64,000 bases of DNA from Tomocerus qinae (lineage: Eukaryota; Arthropoda; Collembola; Entomobryomorpha; Tomoceridae): positions 125,199,875 through 125,263,874 of the forward strand of contig CM034546.1 in NCBI GenBank assembly GCA_020055645.1, in the 5' to 3' direction. Positions 44,722 to 56,533 of the stretch are shown one piece after another. Both the position numbers and the translations under genes were made by a program. The stretch's first letter is position 1, and every line of letters starts with the position of its first letter. A model generated the notes under the pieces. It was not told the origin of the DNA. It worked only from the letters and a program-made list of their open reading frames with translations, and searched no databases.

Positions 44722-46202
44722 TCAGGCAACCATGAAAAATGCATAGTTGGCAACTTGGCAGAGATTTCCTACATTTCGCCTGATTTTAAAGTAGCCTTTA
44801 TCCCCCCACCAGGTTCCCCAACTATTTTTAATGAGCCAGTAGTCCTTTCCGTTCTCTGATCCATAGCCAACTGCCAAAACAGCATGATTGATGTCCCCAT
44901 CGCAGTTTCCTTCAAAAACTCCAGAGTGGTAATCTCCTATAGGTTCTACGTTAATGGCGACCCCGACGGGGCCGTAGTTTCCCACCGCTTCCTTCAGTGC
45001 GTCTTCATTCTTGTCCACTGGGTAATATCCCCTGACCTTGGCGACGACAGATTTCCTCTGACATGTTCCGACCTTACTCTTGTACAAGTACGAGCTGTCT
45101 TGGCCTTGGCCACGAGACTTTTGGTAGTCCATTGTAGACTCGTAGCTATTACCTTCGCAACCACCGTGACCATTGCCCATGGGGATGCAATCCAAAAGCT
45201 CCTGCTCACTCAAGTCCAGCAAAGATCCTCCGTGCCACAGGTACCATGAACTCTCCAGGCACCCCGTCGATGCAAAAAGAGTGCAGGAACCACATTGTCC
45301 CTGATCTTTAACTGAAGACACCGCTCCGTAGATTCTCCAGTCGATGGAATTAGGAGCCTCTCTTTTCTGCCGACCTTGCATCATTGGAATGGGCACAGGG
45401 GGAATGCCTCTCTTCCGACGACCCTCTGCTGTCCCATTCCCTTGTTTAAATCCAGTAAATTTCGCTATCACTTCTTGTTTGCTCTGACGCATTCAAAACA
45501 TAAAGTCACCATAAGCAAAGTTCACTATGTTATTTTACTTCAGGCGTGTCAAAATTATTAAAACATTAAAATTATTAAAAACATTGCCAAAAATAATTAC
45601 CATATCGGAAAATCTATTAACACCTTTCTCGTAGCTGACTTTTCCCATAAGTGCTTTTATGTTGTGATTTAACACGTTAAAAAGTTGATTTTTTAAATAC
45701 CCTATTCTCATGTTATCTTCTGTAGCTGGAGTTTGTTTATTAAATATTTTCTGAAATCCAATGGAAAAAAACCAAAACAATATTATAGTTTAAATCTGAT
45801 AAAACATTTTAAAAGTAACTGTTATAAAAATATAACCTTATAGTTCATATAAAGATTTTTGAATGCATCAGGGTCTTGCGTGAGGCTCTGCAATTGCTGT
45901 GTCAAATCTGTCAACCCAGTTAATCCCCCGAAGAGGTTCCCAAATGGGCCATCGGAACTCGAGTTCTGGTTACTGAATAACCCAGGAGGTGCGTGAAGAA
46001 CATTTTCAAGAGACAACCCATCTAATAGCCATAATAATATTATGATTATATTAAAATTATCAAAAATAACTATTCAATAGTGGTAATTAATATAGAAATA
46101 TGATAGTATGAATTTTTAAATCAAAACAAACGAACCCAGGAATCCAAACACAATGCAACAATTAATCCCCAAAAATATTAAAACTGAAGGAAAGAGGTTC
46201 AT
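44722..46202 (-). CDS. Papain-family (C1A) cysteine protease with furin-like sites in the propeptide
   Basis: Four exons (46136-46202, 45837-46021, 45601-45750, 44722-45483) join in frame to 387 residues. A signal peptide (MNLFPSVLIFLGINC...) opens the protein. An unusual Gly/Asn/Ser-rich stretch follows, then a short I29-like inhibitor segment ending NRFSDM (129-134) across a splice. The mature domain starts near SIDWR and has oxyanion Gln195, catalytic Cys201 (CGSC), His334 (DINHAVLAVGYG) and Asn354 (KNSWGTWWG). Cys201 is followed by Thr where the family almost always has Trp. Two basic sites, RRKR (156-159) and RQKR (172-175), bracket a Pro/Met-rich spacer between the pro and mature parts. 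Furin-type convertases could therefore cut there, which is not the normal route for cathepsin L-like enzymes. It is probably secreted or lysosomal. Confidence 0.9.
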
Positions 46203-47009
46203 TTTGAAATTCTTCTGTGTCCGCTGTTTAGAAAAATAAATAGCGAAAAAAACTGATGGTCCAGCTGACAAGAAAATATTTCGGACTGTGAATGCAGGGT
46301 ACTGTTGGTTTTGAATTAAATAAGTTCCTTTTTATACGGATGCATTGCGTCTCAATCTTGTGTTTTAAACGTAATAGACAGATTTTTATGTACATACATA
46401 AAAAATACAAGGAAAATGAAAAAAAATACTTTTCTGTAGTTACCATTACCAAAATCTTATCCCATTAACCAAATTCAATTAGAATTTCCCCGTAATTCAT
46501 ATAATTCATACTTTCATATGAATAGCAGTAGTAATCTTGGTTGACCATAAACTACTGTAGCGCCTGTACCAGTCCTATTTTCCATTTATTGATTGAAAAT
46601 TATTACATGCAATCAATCATAAGGTTGACGTAAATTATAACTTGGTCGTAACTTCATGGAGCTGAGGTTTTTCGCAGATTTGCAGATTAACCTAAAGTAT
46701 TCGCAAAATCCAGGAGAAGTGTACAAAAAATATTTTTACATATGTATATAGTAAATCATTCCGTACTTCTGCAAATACAGGCTTAGTTAATTGTGTTGGA
46801 CAAGCTGACTACAAAATCTGTTAGAAGAGTGTATACATATACCTAATTTAGCGTAGCATTAATTTGTTTTGACTTATTTGAAGCAGTAGATTTAAAAAAA
46901 GAACTGGGTTATTAATAGCAAACACTCTCAGTACATTTTGGTGCAGCTTGTGTTTATACTCCGGTGTAGCCATACGACAAACATGAATAACCGCACAAAC
47001 AATTATATA
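46203..47009. other. Gene-free stretch upstream of the protease
   Basis: Nothing recognised beyond probable promoter sequence. No clear TATA box was seen. Confidence 0.4.
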
Positions 47010-48137
47010 GGATGGTCTTAATATAATAGGCGAGTGTTTGACCTCAAATAACTTTTGAACGGCTGGATCAATTTAAACAAGATATGGATCATTTTAAAGA
47101 TAAACGCATTGTGAGTGAACTATTATAAGGAGATGCATACCAAATATCAGTATCAATGTTCAAAGTCAGGGAGAAAATATTTTTTGAAAATGTGCAATTT
47201 AAACGATTTCTTCTCACTTTAAACGTCAATAACTTATCAAATGGAACTTTAATCTTAACAAGGTGGACAGTGCACATCATTCGAAAGAGGATGAAATACC
47301 TTGTCTTTGCTGTAAGTAGCATCCATATGGTAGGAGTATTGCAGGACCAAAACTTAGAGTGATCACAAAGAAGGGATTCAAAGGAATTCATTATCCTTTG
47401 ATTTCATTTAACCCCCAAATTGGCAAACTCTCATCAAATGAGTTGAAACAGAACGACGACCACCGATTAGAGTTAGAATTACGCACAAAATTACCTAAGA
47501 TTACACATTCTTATTACTAAAGTCTCAAAAAGTTATGTTACCATAAAAGGTTAATTGAGCCGGGAATTGGATGCATGCCATTATCTGTCAGGTCAGCTGT
47601 TTCCATCTTTATCTTTTACGTACCATGAGGCTTAAGGAACGAATAATTTGAAACCCTTAGGATAGTTCTCAGGGATCTCAGGGATCAGGTCATCATGTTT
47701 GTTATTTAAATAGCTTGTCTCGATTGGTCAATTTAAGGATTAAATGAAACCAAAGGATAATGAATTACTTCTTTGTGATCACTCTATATGTAAGCTTTAG
47801 TCCTGTAATACTCCTACCATATGGATGCTACGTATAGCAAAGACAAGGTATTTCATCCTCTTTCGAATGATGTGCACTGTCCACCTTGTTAAGATTAAAG
47901 TTCCATTTGATAAGTTATTGACGTTTAAAGTGAGAAGAAATCGTTTAAATTGCACATTTTCAAATAATATTTTCTCCCTGACTTTGAACATTGATACTGA
48001 TATTTGGTATGCATCTCCTTATAACAATTCACTCAAAATGTGTTTGTCTTTAAAATGGTCCATATCTTGTTTACATTGATCCAGCCGTTCAAAAGTTATT
48101 TGAGGTCAAACACTTGCCTATTATATTAGGACCACCC
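47010..48137. mobile_element. Tc1/mariner-like non-autonomous element with ~410-bp TIRs
   Basis: The arms 47010-47425 and about 47722-48137 are inverted copies across almost their whole length. TA dinucleotides border both ends (47008-47009 and 48138-48139). The termini read GGATGGTC / GACCACCC, similar to the GGGTGGTCC-type ends common in mariner elements. Mirror-image frames in the arms are consequences of the inverted repeat and not genes. No DDE/D transposase is present. Confidence 0.75.
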
Positions 48138-48166
48138 TAGTTTAATTTCTCCGACTAATGAATTGT

Positions 48167-48360
48167 CTACTTTGATTTTCTGTTTATTTTGATAGTGAAC
48201 ATTTAATCTATTTTAATTTTCTGTTGATTTTTATTGTCAATCTTAATCTAATTTGAGTTTCTGTTGATTTTCATAGTCAACAATTATCTATTTTGATTTT
48301 CTATTGACTTTGATAGTCAACATTTATCTATTTTGATTTTGATAGTCAATATTAAATAAT
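48167..48360. repeat. ~48-bp tandem repeat, about four diverged units
   Basis: Units share TCTATTTTGATTTTCTGTTG and GATAGTCAACATTTA with small changes. The period shrinks in the last unit, where the middle is deleted. It is probably a minisatellite. Confidence 0.65.
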
Positions 48361-49670
48361 AAAAATGAGAATAAACCTATTTCTATTATTCTAATAAAAC
48401 TACGGTCCTCTTCACTCAGGCAAGCTTCTGTTACATGGCTTGCTGTAGGTTTTTAAAATTGTACTCCTAATTTTTTTTTCAATGATAATATGCATAATCA
48501 TTTTGAAATTCAGCAATGGTACTGGGTGCCTATATTATTATAGCATCAAAACAAAAATAGAAATTTACATAAGATGATTAGTTTGTGATGGAAAAGATTG
48601 GCGAAAGGGAACATTTCGTTATAATCGTAGTGTGCGTATTAATTAATATTTCAAAACTCCTAATCCAAATTTGTTCTGTTAAATCTATACACTTATTTAG
48701 CATTTTTTAGTAGAGTTGGTTTTACTTTTTAGTACCCCCTGGACCGCCTTGATTCCTTTGTGCCAGCTTGCACATCTTTTTGTAGAATTAAATAACAGTA
48801 ATGGGGGCCACTATTTATCCTTCAAAAATATTAATTCGCAAGTTGCACTCATGGGATTTGTACGTTTTTCCAGTTAATTTTTCCAACCACTGTAGAAACT
48901 AAAACTATATTTAAATTATTGTATTTACAAATATAATAACCTAAGGGAAATACCGATGATTTTTCGGAATTGTTTTTATTACTGTGATTGCGCCCCTTAG
49001 CTGGGTTCACTAGTATACAATATATTGGTAGTTCATAGTTTGTGTTGTTCAACCAGGCATTATTTAGAGATTACGGTATGAGAAAATAATGACATTTTAC
49101 AAAAGTAATCGTCTGAGGTTATATTATGAGTAATAACCTACCTATACCTGCATTGAGGGAAGTGCATTGTTTTGATTTAATGCACTTGTACAGTTGTACA
49201 TTGCACTTTGCTACCATTACGCAAGCTTTAAACTTTGGACGACGAAAGTGACTTGTTTTTTAACACAATTTTTTATCCCATTTATATACTACTTTGTATT
49301 CTCCATTTTTAAATTGAGTATGTACAGCATGCGTATTAATTAATCCACTTGGCACCCGCTGTAATTACGTACTGGGCATTATTTCATAATATTGGTTTGA
49401 ATATTTTTTAAGATATTGTTAATTGATAACTGCATAAAAGTATTTGCTCAATCAAATATATGCGATTGACATCCCCACAATACTTTATTACATAGGTTGA
49501 AGGCTTTGATGTTACTTTATGTCTCAAGTGGGACTTAATCACAAGCAGGGAACAAAAAAGGAACTTTTTACCTTTTTGCGTATCGATCTGATTTGAGAAA
49601 ATAAATGAAAACATGATACAAATAAATTATATGATACTTTAATGCTATATTATTTAGTAAAAGTAATAAA
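48361..49670. other. Gene-free stretch with two orphan transposon ends
   Basis: At 49054-49120 one arm of the 3040-3838 element family occurs without a partner (GCATTATTTAGAGATTACGG). At 49542-49575 a CAGGGAAC-type end resembles the MITE in intron 3 of the kinase-PIMT gene. No gene supported. Confidence 0.5.
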
Positions 49671-52600
49671 TTAATGATTTTGAATCGAATCATGAACGAA
49701 TAAATAATCGCCACCAAGATCTTCGTGATTTTTGTATCCATTTTTGACCATTATTTCAATAATTTGAGTTTTCTCTTCAGCAGTATGTTCAGTATGCTCC
49801 ACTACCCAAACCTATACATCATCATACATCAAATCAAATAATTAAATGCTATTAAAGTATGAATATAAATATAGCTACAAGAAACAAAAACATGACTTTT
49901 TAAGTACAAGTACTTGAAAAATCAAAACTTACTTTTACCAAGACAGAGTTAAATGGAAAGTTCTTCAAGACTTTCAACTCTATGCCCTGAACGTCCAAAA
50001 TGACAAAGTCGACAACTTTTATTTGCAGTGCGGCAAGAATAGAAAATAATGGCACGGTTTGCACTTCGAATTTTTGAGTAGGTGTTTTGATTCTCTTGAA
50101 GAAGTTGTCATCACGCAATGAACTGGATCCAGGGAATTGGTTAAAATCCCCTTTAGCGGATATTATTTCTGTCTATATACAAATTGCAAAATTATTTGAG
50201 ACAAAAATTATTTCCAAAAATTACTTTTCATGCCCATTTTGATTATCAATATTATTTGGAATTTAGTAATACGAATCTTCTTAAGAAAACGTTAAAATTA
50301 TTAACAAATTACATTATTGTTATCATAGCTTGGTTAAAATTATTTTTACCGCTAAAATTTCCGTTGTTTCATTTTCTATATTTACCCTACACAAATATTT
50401 TACTACCAATTCTACTGAAAGTTTTTTAACCATTGATGGACGGTCGGTAGTGGAAATGCAGACATCCGCTATATACGCTTTTCGATGGGCTCTTTTCAAT
50501 TCCGGAATGAGTGTTGGGTGACATTCGATAAGAAGCCCGGACCAATTTAACACCATCTCAAAAAACAGGGTGTTGGAACCGACACCGTCAAATGCTCCGA
50601 CTTCCAAGAAAAATCCTCCAGTCTACAACAATCAACTTTAATATTAGATTACATTTTTAATTTCAACCTGTAATAATTTAAAACAACCAAAAATCCCATT
50701 TTTGGGGAATATTTACATTCTAATTGTTCTAATTCAATATTCAATCAATATTTTGGCATTTGTTGTGCATGCGACCCACAATTTTAAGTAATAATGTGAT
50801 GGAAATATAAAATAGACCTACCTTGCTTTTAAAAATTTTCTTGAGTCGAGCAATAACATTAATATCTCCTCCCGGATCATATCGAGCCTCGTTAAAATTA
50901 TATGCAAGCTTTGAAGGCGGTGTTAAGTGACGAGATCTCAAGTAGTTAAGTAATCTCAGGTCGGTTTGGTTGAATTCTTTAATATCGTATGGATCCATTA
51001 TAGGAACCAGAGACTGCTCGTGCTCACAGGTCACAATCACTTCAGTTTTTGAAATTTTTTCTTCAGAATTTTCCCGGACTGTCTTGCTATTTCTCCCTAT
51101 GCTAAACACAATGTAAAGTATACCTAAAATAAATAAAAATATACACAATGTCCGACCTCGTAAACATGAAAATGTTTCATCCTTAAATGTTTTCCCTTGG
51201 TGTCCGAGAAATATTTTCTACAACAAAAGAACATTTTATGTAATCGCATTAATTAACTTTTTCCGTTTCTTAAATTATCTTTCTTCATTTTCAGATGGAT
51301 ATACCGTAAATATCGATATAGTTCCGCCTACTGAAACAACTCCGCGTACGCGGAATTATTTCGATTTTACTTAGCTTTTTAAGCCGTTCTAGCAAATAAT
51401 TCCGCATATCGAAATAATTCCGAAATCGAAATAACCTTTACCTGCGTATTCATGTTAGTGTAGGTAAAAGGCAAATTTAATTATAAGATAAAATAAATAA
51501 GTGCATATGTTGTACTACCCTTACGCAAAAATCTTATAAGTTCTACAATAGATCTTATAAGATTGTTGTACGACCATATATATAGAAACTATAATACTAT
51601 ATTAAACATTGAGAAAACTACAATAAAAATCATATGACATGGCTAGTCCCAAACCGCAAAAAAATTAAATGCTTCCATATGAAGATGGGGTTTTAGTCAC
51701 CGGTTTTAGTCACTGTATGTAAATAAATTGCACTTCATTTTAAAAGATTGCGGAGGAGACCTCGCTCAATGACTCCCTCCAATCACAAGAATGAAAATTT
51801 TTTAACATTGAAGGTATAGACAATGCGTCATATAGAAATATCCTTATAGTATTATAGTTTCTATATATATGTGTACGACTGGCCATGTTCATTATTTCTC
51901 ATATGAATTTTGTATTGATATTACATTCAACTTGTAAGTTCATCGTATTTTAATCTTACATCCTGAAAATATGTAAGTTTGCAATCTCCAAAACCATTTC
52001 TCGCAATCCACTAAATTTAATTCCCATGGTAACATAAATATTTGTTTGGAAATTTCATGTTTTCGTCATAATTTTGTCCCGTGAACAGAAAGGAAATAGA
52101 AAATACAATTTGCTGTCAGTCAGCGGTCGCAATTTTTTTCAAAGTTCTTTCTTGTCTTAGGTCTTCGGCTCCAAAAGTACTGCACTGCAACTGCATTATC
52201 TCCAATTAAAAGTGACTCAATAGTGTTTCATCGGAAGTGTATACCGACCGGGTGGACTTATCGTATAGATCACATTACACCTGACATCCTTTCTATTCAA
52301 ACCCGTAAGAGTCAGTTACTATCATATAGATCGGAGTAGGAGTGGAAACTACTTTCATTACTTTCAAGACATTACGTTGGTCTGTAAAACCATATTTGTT
52401 AAATGTATAGTTGCAAAGCGATTGATAATTTTCTAAAATGCTGATTTCTTTTCTGGATGCTGGATTCAAATTTTCTCAAAATCTACCAGACGGATTTGAA
52501 TGAAAGTTTGTGGAAGGATTCATTGATAGTTAAACCCCGTGGTATATTAACCTGACTCTTGCGGTTATTTGAATAGAAAGGATGTTAGGTGTAATGTTGC

Positions 52601-53291
52601 CTATATAGGATAAGTCCACCCAGTCGGTAGTACATTTCCGACTAAATTGAGTAACTTCTAAATCGAGATAATGCAGTTGCAGTACTTTTGGAGTCTTGTT
52701 TGCTAAAGACCAAATCAAGAAAAGAACTTCGGAATTTAAAAATTGCGACTGCTTGTATTTTCTATTTCGTTTGTGTTCACGGAACAAAAATAAAATTATG
52801 ACGAAAACATGAAATTCTTAAACAAATATTTATGTTACCATGGGAATTGAATTTAGTGGATAGCGAGAAATGGTTTAGGAGATATTCATCCTGCAATAAT
52901 GTCTTTCATGATTCATATAAGCAAATGCTAAAATTCTTGCTAGAAATATACAAAATGCTTACAATTTTCTTACAAGTGACTTGTAAGATCTTATAAGTTA
53001 CTTGTAAGAAACTTATGTGGAATTGGCCTCCATTATCACACAATTTCTTACAAGATATCTATGCCGACTTTTCCGTAAGGGTAAGGATTATTAAACTTAT
53101 TTTCATTTTTAACTTTTGCATTGAAAATTAAATAAAAATTGACTATGAAAAATAATTCCGCGTATCGAAATAATTCCGCAGCTGCGGAATTATTTCGACT
53201 ATTCACCCTTTTTTTGTGCCTTTGAAACAATAATTCCGCGCGGAATTATATCGATATTTACGGTACTATAGTCGTAGACATTTACCTTCAT
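49671..53291 (-). CDS. Star-like FkbM-family type II membrane protein
   Basis: Five exons (53286-53291, 50822-51217, 50416-50622, 49933-50172, 49671-49811) join in frame to 329 residues. The first exon is only ATG-AAG, chosen because exon 2 has no upstream Met and the phase fits. One membrane segment (~26-42, TLCIFLFILGILYIVF) without a cleavable signal suggests type II topology. The lumenal part has the FkbM pattern: GGFFLEVGAFDGVGSNT (136-152), LLIECHP, DVCIS and later VILDVQGIELKVL. This combination is found in arthropod Star-like proteins; in Drosophila, Star helps traffic EGF-type ligands. Methyltransferase activity of that branch is unproven. The end of exon 3 is uncertain (donors at 50430 or 50415 both keep phase). 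Confidence 0.82.
51304..53263. mobile_element. 1.96-kb giant foldback element filling intron 1 of the Star-like gene
   Basis: The termini CCGTAAATATCGATATA are mirrored with at most one mismatch, and TA borders both ends (51302-51303, 53264-53265). Subterminal parts on both sides carry repeated AATTCCGC/GCGGAATT palindromes. Deeper arms at about 51980-52320 and 52550-52890 are long inverted copies (TTTCATGTTTTCGTCATAAT and its complement). Nearly all of the ~2.07-kb intron is this element. No transposase was seen, and the TA duplication points to a Tc1/mariner-type origin. Confidence 0.8.
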
Positions 53292-55241
53292 TTTGGTGTA
53301 TCTGCCACGATTCTTCCCTGAATAGACCAAAAACTATGAATTTTTGTTTTGTTTAATGGAAATGCACGGTTGACCCAAACTAGTCACAATAAATAAAGCT
53401 TACAGTATAAAAGCCACCTATACAGATCTATACAATGTGTGGATCCTGTTTGTAATTTATTACACATCAGTTTTATGGAAATTCCTTGTTTAAGGCTGTA
53501 AACTATGAATAGAATGTGATAATTATGTAAATTAATGAATCTGTGTAAAGACTAATGTTTGTATTACAATACGTAAAAAACTAAAAATAGAATGGAAGAC
53601 CATATTTTTCAATGTGAATTGTGAAATGGGTTATTATATTCGAACTAATAAAAACGGCAATAATTTGTACAATGAGCAAAAAGTCAGTTTGTTGAAAAGT
53701 CTTCTCATTTTTTATATCGACTTTAAACTGTTAATGACTCATCTCCGAATATAATAAACTTTTAGTTGATAATCCATTGTTACAATTCCCATTCCCATAA
53801 CGTATAGAAAAGTTAGGGAAATGCAAAAACTGATACATTATTTAATAGTTTCATTTTCTTTGTCGGTATAGAAAATATTATAGGAGTTTTTCATTTCTTC
53901 TTTGTACGCCATAGATACTACATTCTAAAAATTTAGTACTAAAGATATTTTTGTGTGTGGTGTAGTCCAGAAGTTCAAAATTACCACTTTTAGGTTAGTA
54001 TTAGGTTACGTTTGGTTAATAAACGAGACAATATTAACTTAAATATATGTAATATAACGTAAAAGTAGAAATTCTGAACTTCTGGACTGGACTACACTTT
54101 CCTTTCTCAAAGAAACTACACGTAAACAGGTTGTAATCTAAAAGAAATAACTATCTCAAAGCACCGATAAACTCTTAAGGACTTGATTACGAAATGGAAA
54201 GAAACATCTCAAATACCTTACGGCAATAACAAATGCTTGGCAAATGATCTTGAATATGCTTAATAATGAATTTTTGTTTTAAAAAAGTTATGCTTTTTTA
54301 AGAATTGTCGAAGTTGAAGCAGAAGTTTAGAAGTCAAAATCTTTCTTAAGACACCGTAAACGTCTTTTGCAGTGGTTTGGAAAATACAGATCTATACAAT
54401 ATGTGCATCCTGTTTTGTAATTTTTACTGAGATCCAAATTAACAAAAGAACGATACTAATTAATAAGATTTAATTTCTTATATTAGTATATAATTATTAT
54501 ATAAAATAATATAATGTTTAAATACCTATAATGAATAATTGTACGCTGTAGGGATACACAAGTAAATCTTACGGATTTATTTGAAGCACGAACTTAGATC
54601 GTTTAATGCAGATTTCTACACTGAATACGAAAACAGAACAAGTCATAGGATTCCATATGTAACAGATTACATTGTATAGTGGTAAGTATTGAATTTGCAT
54701 TAGAGACTCTGTAAATTGTACCTTAGGGATTTATTTGAGCCACATTAGGTAGAACATCTTTCATCCGTGCCATTCATCATTGTCCCGTTATGATGGAATG
54801 CTTGAATGAATCTTATCTTTTTATGTGACATCACGCATCGAAGATTCCAATACCGTTTTGAGTGCACATAATGACAACAAACGTAATGTTGAGACGTTTT
54901 TATTACCCTAATTACCTGAACTTCTATGAATATGAATAGATCTCTTCCAAGTCATTATTGTCGTAATGAAAATGTATACAGGTAGAAATAATTGATTAGC
55001 TGTAATTAAGTAGTATTTGTATACTTAGTTTGTAATTAATTGCGGGGTTTCGATATTGTACTACATAAACCTTTCTGTAAAGAAATGATTAGTAAAATAT
55101 TATTTTACTAATCAGTAAGTAGGCAATAAAAATATTTTAAAAACGGTAAAAATGTTTTATTTTATACTAAGCATTAAAGATAAATTACAAAGTATTAATA
55201 TTAAATATCAAAGTTGCTGTAGTTATGGTGATTTGAGTATC
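53292..55241. other. Gene-free stretch
   Basis: No exon supported. It contains the MITE at 53960-54097 and a duplicated phrase, ACAGATCTATACAATATGTG-like, near 53423 and 54388. The rest is A+T-rich and unremarkable. Confidence 0.45.
53960..54097. mobile_element. 138-bp MITE
   Basis: GTGTAGTCCAG, AAGTTCA and ACTTTTA at the left are mirrored at the right (TGAACTTCTGGACTGGACTACAC). A 5-bp block is doubled in the right arm. No clear target duplication. Confidence 0.65.
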
Positions 55242-55507
55242 AGGTTACCTCGTCAGGATGTTTGAAAAATGAAAATTCACTTTTTTCATTTGTGGATCTA
55301 AATTGGACGATTTAGATCCACAGCCAAATCTACGCTGCACTCACAGTTTTGACTTATGAGTGACTATGACCCAAAGGTTGGTTGCCATTGGGTACATACA
55401 GCTTTAGCTTTGAGTACAGATTTGGCTGTGGATCTAAATCGTCCAATTTAGATCCACAAATGAAAAAAGTGAATTTTCATTTTTCAAACATCCTGACGAG
55501 GTAACCT
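55242..55507. mobile_element. 266-bp MITE with ~90-bp near-perfect arms
   Basis: AGGTTACCTCGTCAGGATGT and the following ~70 bp are mirrored at the right end. Each arm also contains its own smaller palindrome (TGGATCTAAATTGGACGATTTAGATCCA-like). A diverged relative is at 44160-44240. Confidence 0.8.
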
Positions 55508-55598
55508 AATACACAAATACACTGCTATACTAGCTAATACTACAGGGATTTTGATTAAATATTAATATTAAATATTGAAATATTAAATGAAGAAGTCA

Positions 55599-56429
55599 TC
55601 ATCCAGAACTCCAACCCCAGCCATTATTATAGCTAGAAGGGTATGTATAGTGAGGTGAGTGGGGCGAGTGATAGGGTGCTGGGTCAGGGTCGTAGTTCCT
55701 GTAATGTCTGAACTCGGCTTTTGGTTCAAGTTGATATCTTGATGAGTAGCCGTCGTTGTAGTATCCGTAATTGGGGTATCTCTGTCCATATCTATCATCA
55801 TTGTAGCCATATCTGTCATAATATTTAGATCTTCGTCCCCAGTAGTTTCCGTCGTATCTTGAATAGTATCTACTCCCAGTTGAGAACCATTGAGCAGAGG
55901 CAGCAGCGAAAATGACAGACACGATCAACAGAATCGACCGCTGAAAAACAACAATTATTTTATTTTTGTAGTTGAATCAGTAGAATTTTATATCATTCTT
56001 GCAAATATTCGCAGTGCAATGCATATATTTTGCATTTTATGTTGCAAATTACTGGCTACAAGGTAAACCTAACCTAGTAATACACATTTTGTAATTATTA
56101 TTGTTACTATATTCGAATTCGTTGTTCGTCAGAGACATAATATTCCAAAGCTACAATTTTCCAAATCTTTTAATGTTGCAAATTATTAGCATAAATCCAT
56201 AAAAGATACAAAAAACACCAAATGATAAAAATTAAATTTATTATTTTGAGTCGATGTGGTATTTTTTAAACCTGGCCATAACTTTATAATGTAAGTCATT
56301 TTATTCTCGTTTTTTAAACTAGGCACTAAACTTGCATCTCTGGATAGCAATAAAATTGGATGCTTTAAAATATAATTTCAAAATATATGATAAATAAAAT
56401 TATACAATGAATAGAGTCACCTGGTCCAT
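55599..56429 (-). CDS. Small secreted Tyr-rich protein, probably cuticular or structural
   Basis: A 9-nt first exon (56421-56429, Met-Asp-Gln) joins 55599-55940 in frame to 116 residues. The splice completes a signal peptide (MDQRSILLIVSVIFAAASA) that the second exon alone would lack, which supports the model. The mature part is about one quarter Tyr, with Arg, Asp, Ser and Gly (SRYYSRYDGNYWGRR, DRYGYNDDRYGQRYPNYGYY) and ends in a Pro/His-rich region. Such compositions occur in cuticle and other secreted structural proteins of arthropods, where tyrosines may be cross-linked. No chitin-binding consensus is seen. A TATA box lies about 100 bp upstream. Confidence 0.8.
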
Positions 56430-56527
56430 ATTTACAGTGAATTGTACAGGATTTCTGGATTTATATTTTTGGAGCAGATTTCAGAACAACTGAACAACTG
56501 GATGTTTCTGGAGAAGGAACTAATGTA

Positions 56528-56533
56528 TTTATA
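56528..56533 (-). promoter_or_regulatory. TATA box of the Tyr-rich protein gene
   Basis: On the minus strand the site reads GGGTATAAATACAT, 99 bp upstream of the start codon. The distance implies a leader of about 70 nt. Confidence 0.6.

Noticed and set aside
44884-45249. 121-codon plus-strand frame antisense to the protease
   Set aside because: It is a shadow of the C1A protease exon, whose catalytic motifs clearly mark the minus strand as coding.
47089-48079. Mirror-image frames on both strands around 47.1-48.1 kb
   Set aside because: They are two copies of the same frame created by the inverted arms of the 47010-48137 element, without transposase motifs.
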